Counted from the stretch's first letter, positions 1 to 9,588 are shown. The stretch is DNA of 64,000 nucleotides from Prevotella sp. (GCA_017458125.1 JAFTGB010000058.1:1-64000); one strand, 5' to 3'. The notes: a model not told the origin generated them from the sequence alone. A program made the numbers and translations.

Positions 1-369
<369 letters not shown>

Positions 370-1557
370 TTAATAGAGAAATCCTAAAAGCCAGAGCGGG
401 ATTTGATTGGCACGCCCTATTTCTGTGTTGTAGCGAGCATAGATGACGTCTTGCGCGTACCTTATTTTATTATACGAGTCAGCGTCGCATACCCGGAACT
501 TCAGTCTGCCGTCCACCGTGTAGTAGTTGTCGTGGCTGTTCTGGTTCACCTTATGGTCCTTCCACAGCGAGTTGACGAAGAACGTCTCCATGGCGTCCTG
601 CTTCTCGACGTGGATAGGGTAGATGGCATATAGCAGGTTCGAGTTGTGTAGCATCACCTTCGACGGTTTCTTCGGGAACTGCTCTCCCACGGGGTATATC
701 ATGTTCAGCAGCCTTGCGTCCGTCAGGTACTTCAGATAGTTCATCACCGTGGCGCGACTTGTGTTGATGTCGTGCGCTAACTGACTGACATTTGGAGCCT
801 TCGGTCCTTGCTCGGCCACCTGATAGAATAGTTTCTTGATTTTTGTCAGATACTTCAACTCTATCTGCTTGATGAGCAGCACGTCCACCTCTGTCACCAT
901 GTTCATCGTCTTCAGCAGATTTTCCGAGTAATTGCGATGCTCCTGGAAGAAAGGGTAGAACCCGTGGTGAATGTAGTCTTGAAAGTAACGCGACGGTGAT
1001 ACCCGGGGCAGTATCTGTTTTACTATGCGCTCATGGTCATGTATAATCTCTTCAAGAGTGTACGGTCGGAAGTCATTGTTAGTCATTAAGTTAAGGAACT
1101 CACGAAACGAGAACCCTCGCAGGTTGTATGACTTGACGATGCCGTTCAGTTCTGGGTTCTCGTCCTTCAGTCGCATCACGCTCGAACCCGTAAACACAAT
1201 CTTCAGATTGGGGTACATGTCATAACAGCGACGCAGTTCGCGCGACCAGTCCGGATGTTTGAACACTTGGTCAATCAGCAACACACGTCCGCCGCGACGA
1301 CAGAACTCACCCGCAAACTCGGCTATGCCATGTCCCTGAAAGTAGAAGTTGTTCATGTTGACGTACAAACACTTACGGTCTTGAACGTCAAAATGTTGCT
1401 TGGCATATTGCAGAAGAAATGTCGTCTTGCCGACACCGCGCGTTCCTTTGATGCCAATCATACGGTCGGTCCAGTCAATTTCGTCCATAAGTGTCCGACA
1501 GACTGGAGCATTCGTATGTTCGACCAAGTAGCGGTGCGTCCTGAAAAAAGCTTCCAT
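370..1557 (-). CDS. AAA family ATPase with C-terminal DUF4143-like region
   Basis: A 395-residue protein with a Walker A loop GTRGVGKTT at about residues 38-46 and a Walker B-like RVLLIDQV. This is followed by a sensor-1-like IVFTGSS and a C-terminal half with a winged-helix look (VSQLAHDINTSRATVMNYLKYL) and a nuclease-like tail. The order matches the common AAA_14/DUF4143 ATPases of Bacteroidetes, whose cellular role is not established. The longer open frame reaches 1587, but its first codons overlap a strong minus-strand promoter (TACCTTTG at 1585-1592), so the ATG at 1557 is preferred. Walker B has Asp-Gln where many relatives have Asp-Glu, which may affect ATP hydrolysis. It is a single gene, divergent from the aminotransferase next door. 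Confidence 0.85.
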   Translation of the reverse strand: MEAFFRTHRYLVEHTNAPVCRTLMDEIDWTDRMIGIKGTRGVGKTTFLLQYAKQHFDVQDRKCLYVNMNNFYFQGHGIAEFAGEFCRRGGRVLLIDQVFKHPDWSRELRRCYDMYPNLKIVFTGSSVMRLKDENPELNGIVKSYNLRGFSFREFLNLMTNNDFRPYTLEEIIHDHERIVKQILPRVSPSRYFQDYIHHGFYPFFQEHRNYSENLLKTMNMVTEVDVLLIKQIELKYLTKIKKLFYQVAEQGPKAPNVSQLAHDINTSRATVMNYLKYLTDARLLNMIYPVGEQFPKKPSKVMLHNSNLLYAIYPIHVEKQDAMETFFVNSLWKDHKVNQNSHDNYYTVDGRLKFRVCDADSYNKIRYAQDVIYARYNTEIGRANQIPLWLLGFLY

Positions 1558-1584
1558 TTCTTCCGTTTTGTTTTTAAGCGACCA

Positions 1585-1615
1585 CAAAGGTACAAAGAAT
1601 TATCCAAAATGCAAA
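1585..1615 (-). promoter_or_regulatory. Bacteroidetes-type promoter for the AAA ATPase gene
   Basis: On the minus strand, TTTG (plus-strand CAAA, 1612-1615) is followed after 19 nt by TACCTTTG (plus-strand CAAAGGTA, 1585-1592). This matches the Bacteroidetes primary-sigma consensus. Transcription would start near 1578, which fixes the translation start at 1557 rather than 1587. Confidence 0.7.
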
Positions 1616-1783
1616 GCCGAGTTAGCAAAACTTTCAAAATTAACATTTATTTTCTCTCCGTCTAAATACTAATACTAATATTTCCACAGGATGTTATTTA
1701 TCATAATCGTGATTGTTTTGAACTGCATATATGAAATTATATTGCTGTGTTGCAGCTTTCTCATACAACAAATCAAAAAAAGA

Positions 1784-1815
1784 TTTGCATTTTCGCTCAC
1801 TAATTTGTACCTTTG
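1784..1815 (+). promoter_or_regulatory. Bacteroidetes-type promoter for the aminotransferase gene
   Basis: TTTG at 1784-1787 and TACCTTTG at 1808-1815, separated by 20 nt, match the TTTG-N19-21-TAnnTTTG consensus. The ATG follows at 1847, giving a leader of about 25 nt. Confidence 0.7.
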
Positions 1816-1846
1816 CAGCCGATTTACGTAAATTTGAGAAACGACC

Positions 1847-3049
1847 ATGCCTGAAATATCAGTACGCGGACTGGAGATGCCCGAGTCGCCTATTAGGAAA
1901 CTCGCTCCGTTGGCCGCTGCCGCAAAGAAACGCGGCACCAAGGTCTATCACTTGAACATTGGACAGCCCGACCTGCCTACGCCGCAGGTTGGACTGGATG
2001 CACTGAAGCAGATAGACCGTGACATTCTGGAGTATTCACCCTCGCAGGGCTATCTGAGCTACCGCGAAAAGCTGGTGGGCTACTACGCAAAATATAATAT
2101 TAATGTAGACGCTGACGACATCATCATTACCAGCGGCGGTTCCGAGGCAGTGCTCTTTGCCTTCCTCTCGTGCCTGAACCCGGGTGACGAGATTATTGTG
2201 CCAGAGCCTGCCTATGCCAATTATATGGCCTTTGCCATTTCTGCGGGTGCCAAGATACGCACCATAGCGACGACCATCGAGGAAGGTTTCTCGCTGCCTA
2301 AAGTGGAAAAGTTCGAGGAGCTTATCAACGACCGCACCCGTGCCATCATGATCTGCAATCCGAACAACCCGACGGGCTATCTCTACACACGGCGCGAAAT
2401 GAACCAGATACGTGACCTGGTGAAGAAGTACGACCTATACCTGTTTTCTGACGAGGTGTACCGTGAGTACATCTACACCGGTTCGCCCTACATTTCGGCC
2501 TGCCATTTGGAAGGCATCGAGCAAAACGTCATCCTCATCGACAGCGTGTCGAAACGCTATTCCGAGTGCGGCATCCGCATAGGTGCCTTGATAACGAAGA
2601 ATGCCGAGGTGCGCAAGGCTGTCATGAAGTTTTGTCAGGCTCGCCTCTCCCCTCCCCTTATAGGACAGATTGTGGCAGAGGCCTCCTTGGACACGCCCGA
2701 GGATTACCTACGCGACGTTTACGACGAATATGTGGAGCGCCGCAAGTGTCTTATTGACGGTTTGAACCGCATTCCCGGTGTCTATTCACCCATACCCATG
2801 GGAGCCTTCTATACGGTAGCCAAGTTGCCCGTCGACGATGCCGAGAAGTTCTGCCGCTGGTGTCTCAGCGAATTCCAGTACGAAGGCGAGACGGTGATGA
2901 TGGCTCCTGCTGCCGGTTTCTATACCACGCCTGGTGCCGGTATCGATCAGGTACGCATAGCCTACGTGTTAAAAAAAGTCGATCTGGAGCGTGCCCTCTT
3001 TGTGTTGCGCAAGGCTTTGGAGGCTTACCCAGGGAGAGTTTTGAATTAA
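1847..3049 (+). CDS. PLP-dependent aminotransferase, class I/II (aspartate aminotransferase-like)
   Basis: A 400-residue fold-type I aminotransferase. Visible hallmarks are the N-terminal LNIGQPDLPTP, the substrate/PLP loop CNPNNPTGYLYTRREM, FSDEVYREY with the PLP-binding Asp/Tyr, and the Schiff-base lysine at about residue 236 in DSVSKRYSECGIRIGALI. Length is typical for cytoplasmic aspartate/aromatic aminotransferases, which move amino groups from aspartate or related donors to 2-oxoglutarate. The exact substrate cannot be read from sequence. The start follows the promoter at 1784-1815. The permease gene begins 18 nt after the stop codon, so the two may be co-transcribed. Confidence 0.88.
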   Translation: MPEISVRGLEMPESPIRKLAPLAAAAKKRGTKVYHLNIGQPDLPTPQVGLDALKQIDRDILEYSPSQGYLSYREKLVGYYAKYNINVDADDIIITSGGSEAVLFAFLSCLNPGDEIIVPEPAYANYMAFAISAGAKIRTIATTIEEGFSLPKVEKFEELINDRTRAIMICNPNNPTGYLYTRREMNQIRDLVKKYDLYLFSDEVYREYIYTGSPYISACHLEGIEQNVILIDSVSKRYSECGIRIGALITKNAEVRKAVMKFCQARLSPPLIGQIVAEASLDTPEDYLRDVYDEYVERRKCLIDGLNRIPGVYSPIPMGAFYTVAKLPVDDAEKFCRWCLSEFQYEGETVMMAPAAGFYTTPGAGIDQVRIAYVLKKVDLERALFVLRKALEAYPGRVLN

Positions 3050-3067
3050 GATTTTTTGATTTAATCC

Positions 3068-4315
3068 TTGAATCTCCCATTATTCATAGCCCGCAGGATA
3101 TACAACACTGGCGACAGCCGTCGTCAGGTTAGTCGTCCGGCCATTCGCATAGCCACCATCGGCGTGGCCATCGGACTGGCGGTGATGATCATCACTGTCA
3201 GCGTGGTCTTCGGCTTCAAGCATACCATACGCGACAAGGTGGTGGGCTTTGGTTCCCACATCCAGGTGATGAACTTCCTGTCGCGCGACGCAACCCTGCC
3301 CCAGCCCGTCTGCATCAGCGACTCGCTCATGGATGTTATGCGTCATATTCAGGGTGTGCGCCATGTCGAGCGTTACAGCACCACGCAAGGTATACTGAAA
3401 ACCGACGACGACTTCCTTGGTGTCGCCTTCAAGGGCATAGGCAAGGACTACGACCTGAGTTTTCTGAAACAATATCTGGTGGAAGGCGAGATGCCGCAGT
3501 TCTCAGACAGCACGTCCACCTACCAGCTGCTTGTGTCGCGCATGATAGCCAATCAACTGCGGCTCCAGTGCGGCGACAAGGTCTTTGCCTACTTCATCGG
3601 TCAGGACGACGTCCGAGCCCGCAAGTTCACCATCAAGGGCATCTACCAGACCAATATGACACAGTTCGACCAGGCGCTGTGCTTCACCGATTTCATGACG
3701 CCCGTCAAGCTGAACGGATGGAAGAAAGACCAATGTACGGGAGCCGAAGTGCTGGTAGACGACTTCGACCGTCTGGACGAGACGGCACAGCGTTTTGTCT
3801 ATCAGGTCAACCGCACCACCGACCACTACGGCAGCGTGGTGACTACGCAGACCATTCTGGAGGCCCACCCCCACATCTTCTCGTGGCTCTCGTTGCTCGA
3901 CCTGAATATCTGGATTATCCTGGTGCTCATGGTGTGCGTGGCCGGTTTCACCATGATTAGCGGACTGCTCATCATCATCCTTGAGCGCACACAGATGATA
4001 GGTGTGCTGAAGGCTCTCGGCATGCGCAATAAGACCATCCGCCACACGTTCCTGTGGTTTGCAGCTTTCATCATCGGGCGCGGTCTGCTGTGGGGCAACA
4101 TCATCGGCATTGGCATCGTCGTGCTGCAACAGGTGACGGGATTTATCCATTTGGACCCTGCCAATTACTATGTAGAGACGGCTCCCATGGAACTGAACCT
4201 GCCCGTCATCCTGCTGCTCAACGTGGCCACGCTGCTCATCTCCGTCTTCGTGCTTATAGCACCCAGTTATTTGGTGTCGCACATTCATCCGGCAAAGTCG
4301 ATGAGATATGAATAA
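3068..4315 (+). CDS. ABC transporter permease of the LolC/LolE-MacB (FtsX) type, TTG start
   Basis: A 415-residue inner-membrane permease. It has an N-terminal membrane segment (about residues 27-50, IATIGVAIGLAVMIITVSVVFG), a large periplasmic domain, and three C-terminal membrane segments (IWIILVLMVCVAGFTMISGLL; FLWFAAFIIGRGLLWGN; LPVILLLNVATLLISVFVLIAP). This MacB_PCD plus FtsX topology is that of LolC/LolE lipoprotein-release permeases. The likely role is freeing lipoproteins from the inner membrane for outer-membrane delivery. The start is TTG: an in-frame stop lies only six nt upstream and the next in-frame ATG falls inside the first membrane helix. No LolD ATPase is adjacent, so it must be supplied elsewhere. 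Confidence 0.82.
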   Translation: MNLPLFIARRIYNTGDSRRQVSRPAIRIATIGVAIGLAVMIITVSVVFGFKHTIRDKVVGFGSHIQVMNFLSRDATLPQPVCISDSLMDVMRHIQGVRHVERYSTTQGILKTDDDFLGVAFKGIGKDYDLSFLKQYLVEGEMPQFSDSTSTYQLLVSRMIANQLRLQCGDKVFAYFIGQDDVRARKFTIKGIYQTNMTQFDQALCFTDFMTPVKLNGWKKDQCTGAEVLVDDFDRLDETAQRFVYQVNRTTDHYGSVVTTQTILEAHPHIFSWLSLLDLNIWIILVLMVCVAGFTMISGLLIIILERTQMIGVLKALGMRNKTIRHTFLWFAAFIIGRGLLWGNIIGIGIVVLQQVTGFIHLDPANYYVETAPMELNLPVILLLNVATLLISVFVLIAPSYLVSHIHPAKSMRYE

Positions 4316-4350
4316 ATTGAAAATTAAAAAATAAAAATAAACCAATAACG

Positions 4351-5163
4351 ATGAACAACTTATTCAACATCAAAGACAACGTCGTTGTCATCACAGGCGG
4401 AACGGGCGTTCTGGGACGCTGCATCGCCAAATATCTGGCACTCGAAGGTGCCAAGGTCGTCATTCTCGGTCGTAAGGAGGACATCGGCAACCAGATAGCT
4501 GCCGACATCCAGCAGGCCGGAGGCGTGTGCGAGTTTATGAAGACCGACGTCATGAACCAGGACGTGGTGCAGCAGAACTGCGATGCCATCGTAGCTAAGT
4601 ACGGACGCGTGGACACCCTGCTCAATGCCGCCGGCGGCAACATGCCCGGCGCCACCATTGCACCGGACAAGACCTTCTTCGACCTTGACCCGCAGCAGTT
4701 TCAGACCGTGCTGAACCTGAACCTCACAGGAACGGTCATCCCCACCCAGGTATTCCTCAAACCCATGGTCAAGCAGGGCAAGGGCAGCATCATCAACTTC
4801 TCGTCCATGGCCGCCTTCCGTCCCATGACGCGTGTCTGCGGCTATGCCGCCGCCAAGGCCGGCATCTCCAACTTCACTGCCTACATGGCTACCGAGTGTG
4901 CCAAGAAGTTTGGCGAGAAAATTCGTGTCAACGCCATTGCTCCAGGCTTCTTCATCACCGAGCAGAACCGTGCACTGCTCACCAACCCTGACGGTAGCTA
5001 CACGCAGCGCGGACAGGATGTCATCCGCCAGACTCCCTTCGGACGCATGGGTGACCCTGAAGAGCTCTGCGGCACCATCCACTATCTCATGTCCGACGCT
5101 TCCAAGTTCGTCACCGGCACTGTAGCCGTAGTAGACGGAGGCTTCAACATCTTTGCCATGTAG
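4351..5163 (+). CDS. uxuB: SDR-family oxidoreductase, probable D-mannonate oxidoreductase
   Basis: A 270-residue classical short-chain dehydrogenase. It has the cofactor loop TGGTGVLG near the N terminus, NAAGG after strand 4, the catalytic serine in INFSSMAAF, and Tyr-xxx-Lys in YAAAKAG. The NAAGGNMPGATI and APGFFITEQNRALLTN segments resemble SDR-type fructuronate reductases/D-mannonate oxidoreductases (YjmF-like), which interconvert D-fructuronate and D-mannonate in glucuronate catabolism. This is consistent with uxaB and uxaA in the same window. The family-level call is firm; the substrate is inferred. A hairpin terminator follows. Confidence 0.75.
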   Translation: MNNLFNIKDNVVVITGGTGVLGRCIAKYLALEGAKVVILGRKEDIGNQIAADIQQAGGVCEFMKTDVMNQDVVQQNCDAIVAKYGRVDTLLNAAGGNMPGATIAPDKTFFDLDPQQFQTVLNLNLTGTVIPTQVFLKPMVKQGKGSIINFSSMAAFRPMTRVCGYAAAKAGISNFTAYMATECAKKFGEKIRVNAIAPGFFITEQNRALLTNPDGSYTQRGQDVIRQTPFGRMGDPEELCGTIHYLMSDASKFVTGTVAVVDGGFNIFAM

Positions 5164-5196
5164 CTTTAGCTTAAAGTTAGTTGCGTATGTATAAAC

Positions 5197-5232
5197 AAAG
5201 ACTGGCAAAATTGTTAATTTTGTCAGTCTTTT
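5197..5232 (+). terminator. Hairpin terminator after the SDR gene
   Basis: AAAGACTGGCAAAATT (5197-5212) pairs with AATTTTGTCAGTCTTT (5216-5231) with one G-U wobble and a 3-nt loop. The arm ends in a short T run. Confidence 0.65.
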
Positions 5233-5310
5233 CACATTTTGAGCGTTAATTTCTAACAGCCGTTAAGCGTTGGGCTTGAAGTGTTAAATCAAGACAAAAA
5301 AGCATGACAG

Positions 5311-5344
5311 TTTGTCAGTATTCCGTTTTTTGACCCTATCTTTG
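5311..5344 (+). promoter_or_regulatory. Putative promoter for htrA
   Basis: TATCTTTG (5337-5344) is a good -7 element. The nearest TTTG (5311-5314) is 22 nt upstream, slightly long. It lies about 75 nt before the ATG at 5420, with no better candidate in between. Confidence 0.5.
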
Positions 5345-5419
5345 CAGTTGGAAACCCGGAAAGGGTTGCTCACTTTAAAATAAATAAGAAAGTAAAACCA
5401 ATAAAAGTAACAAAACATT

Positions 5420-6889
5420 ATGAAAAAGATTGTAAAGAGTCTCATGCCGGCAATGTACCTGTTCGTCATTGCGTTCTCGGCAGCATCGTGCAACAAGACG
5501 CAGGCCGCTCCAGCCACGCAGGCATCCACAGCCGCACCAGGACAACCCGTCGACCTAACCTACGCAGCCGAAAAGTCGCTGCCGTCGGTAGTCTACATCA
5601 AGTCGGTCATCAACTCCAAGGTGCAGACCATAGAATATTCCGACCCTTTTGAAGATTTCTTCTCCGACCCCTTCGGTGGTTTCTTCGGTCGCGGACAAGG
5701 CAATAACGGCAAGCGCCAGCGTCAGGTGCAGACGCCTAAACGTGCAGGTGCCGGTTCGGGTGTCATCATCTCGGCCGACGGATACATTGTCACCAACAAC
5801 CACGTCGTGGACGGTGCCGATGAAATTACCGTCACGCTGAATGAGAACTCAAAGGAATACTCGGCACGCATCATCGGTGCCGACAAGACCACCGACCTGG
5901 CCCTCATCAAGATTGACGCCAAACAGCTGCCCGCCATCGTCATTGCCAACAGCGACAATGTGAAGGTAGGCGAATGGGTGTTGGCCGTGGGTAACCCCTT
6001 AGGACTCAACAACACCGTGACGGCCGGCATCGTGTCGGCCAAGGCCCGCCAGATGGGTGGCGAGGGTGTCACCTCGATGATACAGACCGATGCCGCCATC
6101 AACCAAGGCAACTCAGGCGGTGCACTGGTCAATACGCGCGGCGAGCTCATCGGCATCAACGCCATGCTGGCCTCTACCACCGGTTCCAACATCGGTTACG
6201 GTTTCGCCATTCCTACGGCCATTATGAACAAGGTGGTGGAAGACATTAAGAAGTACGGTGCCGTACAGCGTGCCATGATCGGCATCAAGGGTGGCGACGT
6301 CAGCAACTACGTCGATGCCGAGAAGGAAAAAGGTAACGAGGTTGACCTCGGCACCATGGAAGGCATTTATATCGCCGAGGTTGTCGACGACGGAGCCGCC
6401 GCTGCTGCCGGTTTGCAGAAGGGCGATGTCATCACCTCTATCGACGGACAGAAGATCAAGAAGTTCGGCGAACTGCAGGGCGTCATGGCCCAGAAGCGTC
6501 CTGGCGACAAGATTAACATCACCTATCTGCGCAACAAGAAGCAGCACACTGCTACGCTGACGCTGAAGAACGAGCAGGGCAACACCAAGGTGGTGAAGAA
6601 TGCTGACGTGGACGTCTTAGGCATCGACGTTCGTCCCGTCACGAACAGCCAGAAGAGCCAGCTTGAGATTAGCTATGGTCTGGAAGTGCTCAAGGTGAAC
6701 GGCGGCAAGATGAAGGAAGCCGGCGTACCCAAGGGCTTCATCATCCTGCAAGTCAACGACCAGCCCATGCGCACCTTCGACGACCTGCAGGAGGCTGTCA
6801 AAGACGCTAAAGACCAGATGCTCGTCATCAAGGGTGTCTACCCCACCGGCAAGCGCGGCGGCTTCGTGGTCTACCTACAGAACGAATAG
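5420..6889 (+). CDS. htrA: Do/DegQ-family (HtrA) periplasmic serine protease, lipoprotein form
   Basis: A 489-residue HtrA protease with a trypsin-like domain and two PDZ domains. The catalytic triad is visible as His128 (TNNHVVDG), Asp159 (TTDLALIK) and Ser232 (GNSGGALV). PDZ1 spans about 275-370 and PDZ2 about 395-485. The N terminus has a lipobox-like FSAASC with Cys24, so the protein is probably a lipoprotein rather than freely periplasmic. The role is degradation or refolding of damaged envelope proteins under stress. The region around residues 75-100 is rich in Phe, Asp and Gly, as in the LA loop of DegP/DegQ. It is monocistronic, between a hairpin terminator on each side. Confidence 0.92.
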   Translation: MKKIVKSLMPAMYLFVIAFSAASCNKTQAAPATQASTAAPGQPVDLTYAAEKSLPSVVYIKSVINSKVQTIEYSDPFEDFFSDPFGGFFGRGQGNNGKRQRQVQTPKRAGAGSGVIISADGYIVTNNHVVDGADEITVTLNENSKEYSARIIGADKTTDLALIKIDAKQLPAIVIANSDNVKVGEWVLAVGNPLGLNNTVTAGIVSAKARQMGGEGVTSMIQTDAAINQGNSGGALVNTRGELIGINAMLASTTGSNIGYGFAIPTAIMNKVVEDIKKYGAVQRAMIGIKGGDVSNYVDAEKEKGNEVDLGTMEGIYIAEVVDDGAAAAAGLQKGDVITSIDGQKIKKFGELQGVMAQKRPGDKINITYLRNKKQHTATLTLKNEQGNTKVVKNADVDVLGIDVRPVTNSQKSQLEISYGLEVLKVNGGKMKEAGVPKGFIILQVNDQPMRTFDDLQEAVKDAKDQMLVIKGVYPTGKRGGFVVYLQNE

Positions 6890-6930
6890 TCTGACTGCCT
6901 GTTAGAGGGTATCAGATAACACACCTAAGT

Positions 6931-6970
6931 CACTCTGGCGCGGCCTGTCACGGCACGCCAGAGTGCTGTT
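6931..6970 (+). terminator. Hairpin terminator after htrA
   Basis: A perfect 10-bp stem CACTCTGGCG (6931-6940) / CGCCAGAGTG (6956-6965) is followed by CTGTTGTATT. The T run is weak, but the position between two transcription units fits a terminator. Confidence 0.55.
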
Positions 6971-6992
6971 GTATTAAAAAAAGAGTGTTTTA

Positions 6993-7024
6993 TTTGGTCA
7001 GTCGGAAAAATTATATTACTTTTG
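6993..7024 (+). promoter_or_regulatory. Promoter of the primary sigma factor gene
   Basis: TTTG (6993-6996), a 20-nt spacer and TACTTTTG (7017-7024) match the primary-sigma consensus, suggesting autogenous transcription of rpoD. The TTG that opens the longer frame at 7022 lies inside this element, so translation must begin downstream at 7049. Confidence 0.7.
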
Positions 7025-7048
7025 CCAACGTCTTTTTTAATACTACTG

Positions 7049-7912
7049 ATGAGGCAACTGAAAATCACCCGGTCAATCACCAACCGCGAGAGCGAGGCTC
7101 TTGATAAATATCTGGCAGAGATAGGCAAGGAAGAGCTGCTCACGGCTGATGAGGAAGTGGAGCTGGCACAGCGCATCCGTAAAGGTGACCGCAAGGCACT
7201 GGAGCGGCTGACGAAGGCCAACCTGCGCTTTGTCGTGTCGGTGGCCAAGCAATACCAGAACCAAGGCCTGTCGTTGCCCGACCTCATCAACGAGGGCAAC
7301 GTGGGACTGATTAAGGCTGCCGAGCGGTACGACGAGACGCGCGGCTTCAAGTTCATCTCCTACGCCGTGTGGTGGATCAGACAGTCCATTCTCCAGGCCT
7401 TGGCCGAACAGAGCCGTTTAGTGCGCGTGCCTCTGAACCAGATGGGGTCGATGAACAAAATCAACCGCATGCTTAACAAGTTTGAGCAGGAAAACGAACG
7501 CCGCCCGTCGGTGGAGGAGATATCGGAGCAAATCGACCTGCCGGAAGATAAGGTTGACGAGGCCATGATGGCCTCGGGGCGGCAGATTTCCGTTGACGCC
7601 CCCTTCGTCGACGGCGAGGACAACAGTCTGTTAGACGTTCTGGTCAACGACAACTCGCCTATGGCCGACAAGCAGTTGGTGGCGGAGTCGCTGCGCTCCG
7701 AGATAGCCAACGCGCTGAAGATGCTCAACGAGCGCGAGCGCAACATCATCATGTCGTTCTACGGCATCGGCTGCCCCGAGATGACGCTCGAAGAGATCGG
7801 CAACAAGTACGGTCTAACCCGCGAGCGCGTACGCCAAATCAAGGAGAAGGCCATCCGCCGTCTGCGCGGCAATACGAAGAATAACATATTAAAAGCATAT
7901 TTAGGACAATGA
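7049..7912 (+). CDS. rpoD: RNA polymerase primary sigma factor (sigma-70/RpoD, short Bacteroidetes type)
   Basis: A 287-residue group 1 sigma factor lacking the long N-terminal region 1.1 of proteobacterial RpoD, as usual for Bacteroidetes. Region 1.2 is [18 protein letters not shown]. Regions 2.1-2.4 run through [37 protein letters not shown] and [15 protein letters not shown]. Region 3 follows, and region 4.2 contains the helix-turn-helix [28 protein letters not shown]. It directs RNA polymerase to the TTTG/TAnnTTTG promoters seen throughout this window. The start at 7049 is set by the promoter overlap. The stop overlaps the next gene's ATG by four bases, indicating translational coupling. 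Confidence 0.96.
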   Translation: MRQLKITRSITNRESEALDKYLAEIGKEELLTADEEVELAQRIRKGDRKALERLTKANLRFVVSVAKQYQNQGLSLPDLINEGNVGLIKAAERYDETRGFKFISYAVWWIRQSILQALAEQSRLVRVPLNQMGSMNKINRMLNKFEQENERRPSVEEISEQIDLPEDKVDEAMMASGRQISVDAPFVDGEDNSLLDVLVNDNSPMADKQLVAESLRSEIANALKMLNERERNIIMSFYGIGCPEMTLEEIGNKYGLTRERVRQIKEKAIRRLRGNTKNNILKAYLGQ

Positions 7913-8337
7913 CACACGCAAAACACCTGATGGTAATGCTTGTCGTGGTCTTGGCGGCAACATTCGTTGCACTGCCGGCCGACGCCAAGCCCGTGAAGAC
8001 CAGACACCTGTATATGTTCGGATTCTCCGCATCATTCAAAGACTCCATCATCTACGTCACCAACATTCAGGACGTGCAGGGCGCATGGATTGACAGCAAG
8101 AGCAAGTTTCTGCGCCACCGCGACTCCTACTCCAGTCAGTTAAAGGAATTTCTCGCCGACTCGCTGCAACAGCCTGGCCGTGTGTGCCTTGTGATGTTCA
8201 ACGTCAAGAAGAGAAAGGCCGAGAAGCAGTACCTGAAGTTGATGAAGAAATACAAGAAAGGCTATGACGTGCGCTACCTGAACGAGAAGCAGTTCCTTTT
8301 CAGACCTATCGACGAGGAGGAAGAGCAAGGGCAATGA
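7909..8337 (+). CDS. Secreted protein of unknown function, coupled to rpoD
   Basis: A 142-residue protein with a clear signal peptide (hydrophobic core [16 protein letters not shown], likely cleavage after ADA near residue 26). The mature part is small and charged, ending in the acidic tail [10 protein letters not shown] do not recognise a named domain. It overlaps rpoD by four bases at the start and the HD-domain gene by four bases at the end (ATGA both times), so all three are probably one coupled operon. That conserved-looking context, rather than any motif, is the main clue that the gene is real. Confidence 0.75.
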   Translation: MTHAKHLMVMLVVVLAATFVALPADAKPVKTRHLYMFGFSASFKDSIIYVTNIQDVQGAWIDSKSKFLRHRDSYSSQLKEFLADSLQQPGRVCLVMFNVKKRKAEKQYLKLMKKYKKGYDVRYLNEKQFLFRPIDEEEEQGQ

Positions 8338-9539
8338 ACGGACATAAAATCATCAACGACCCCGTCTTCGGGTTCATCAAGATTAAACGCGGACTGCTGT
8401 ACGACATCGTGCAGCATCCGTTGTTTCAGCGTCTTACCCGCATCAACCAGTTAGGGCTGGCGTCGGTGGTCTATCCCGGTGCCCGCCACAGCCGTTTCCA
8501 GCACTCGTTAGGTGCCTTCTACCTGATGACGGAAGCCGTCAAGTCGCTCAGCGAGAAAGGCATCTACATCTTCGACTCTGAGGCCGAGGCCGTCCAGGCC
8601 GCCATCCTGATGCACGACATCGGGCACGGTCCGTTCTCGCACGTCTTGGAGAACACCCTTATCAAGGGCATCTCGCACGAAGACATCTCGCTGCTGATGA
8701 TGGAGCAGATGAACCGTGAAATGAAGGGTCAGCTCTCGTTGGCCATCAGCATCTTCAAGGACGAATACCCCAACAAGATTTTCCACCAACTCATCTCGTC
8801 GCAGTTAGACATGGACCGCCTGGACTACCTGCGGCGCGACTCGTTCTACACCGGCGTCACCGAAGGCAACATCGGGTCGGCGCGCATCATCAAGATGCTC
8901 AACGTCAAGGACGACAGGCTGGTCGTCGACTCGAAAGGCATCTACTCCATCGAGAACTACCTGACGTCGCGCCGCCTCATGTACTGGCAGGTGTACCTGC
9001 ACAAGACCGCCGTGGGTTACGAGAAGATTCTCGTCAACACGCTACGCCGTGCCCGCCACTTGGTGAGGCAGGGCGTGGAGCTGTTCGCCTCCCCTGCCCT
9101 CGCCTACTTCCTGCGCCAGGACCGTACCTTCGACGACCAGACACTGCACATGTACGCCGAACTCGACGACTCCGACATCTGGAGTGCGCTGAAGGCTTGG
9201 AAACACGCTGACGACAAGATACTCTCCACGCTGGCCACCGACATGACCGACCGCCACCTATTCAAGGTGGAAGTCAGCGAGGAGCGTCCCTCCGACGACT
9301 ACATCGCCTCGATAGCCCGCCGCATTGCCGACAGGATGAGCATCAGCTTAGACGACACGAAGTACATGCTGACGCTCACCGAAACCGGCAAGGACATGTA
9401 TAACCCCGCCGACGACAGCATTGGCATACTCTACAAAGACGGCACGGTGAAAGACATTGCCGAAGCCTCGGAAATCTTAAATGTGCAGCTACTTTCTAAA
9501 AAAATCCGTAAATATTACCTCTGTTATCAACGTATTTGA
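8334..9539 (+). CDS. HD-domain phosphohydrolase (dNTPase/YwfO-like)
   Basis: A 401-residue HD-superfamily metal-dependent phosphohydrolase. Metal ligands are visible in GARHSRFQHSLGAF (His) and MHDIGHGPFSHVLE (His-Asp plus downstream His), with a further Asp in DMDRLDYLRRD. This arrangement is shared with SAMHD1-like and YwfO-like enzymes that remove triphosphate from dNTPs. Nucleotide substrate is inferred from family only. It is the third gene of the rpoD operon and overlaps the preceding gene by four bases. The C-terminal 100 residues are less conserved in character. Confidence 0.85.
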   Translation: MNGHKIINDPVFGFIKIKRGLLYDIVQHPLFQRLTRINQLGLASVVYPGARHSRFQHSLGAFYLMTEAVKSLSEKGIYIFDSEAEAVQAAILMHDIGHGPFSHVLENTLIKGISHEDISLLMMEQMNREMKGQLSLAISIFKDEYPNKIFHQLISSQLDMDRLDYLRRDSFYTGVTEGNIGSARIIKMLNVKDDRLVVDSKGIYSIENYLTSRRLMYWQVYLHKTAVGYEKILVNTLRRARHLVRQGVELFASPALAYFLRQDRTFDDQTLHMYAELDDSDIWSALKAWKHADDKILSTLATDMTDRHLFKVEVSEERPSDDYIASIARRIADRMSISLDDTKYMLTLTETGKDMYNPADDSIGILYKDGTVKDIAEASEILNVQLLSKKIRKYYLCYQRI

Positions 9540-9550
9540 TAAAAATTGAT

Positions 9551-9558
9551 TATCTTTG
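9551..9558 (+). promoter_or_regulatory. -7 element upstream of lpxD
   Basis: TATCTTTG lies 30 nt before the lpxD ATG. No TTTG is found at the expected -33 distance, so this may be a weak or regulated promoter for the lpx cluster. Confidence 0.45.
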
Positions 9559-9588
9559 CAGGCATTAACATTAAACCATGTCTACATA

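Noticed and set aside
4360-5235. Long antisense open frames opposite the SDR and other GC-rich genes
   Set aside because: They mirror codon structure of well-identified genes on the other strand and have no family features of their own.
7022-7048. Upstream TTG start extending rpoD by 9 residues
   Set aside because: It is within the -7 box; the ATG at 7049 gives the family's standard 287 residues.
9556-9588. Upstream TTG start extending lpxD by 11 residues
   Set aside because: The TTG lies inside the -7 element TATCTTTG; the ATG at 9589 gives the usual LpxD N terminus.
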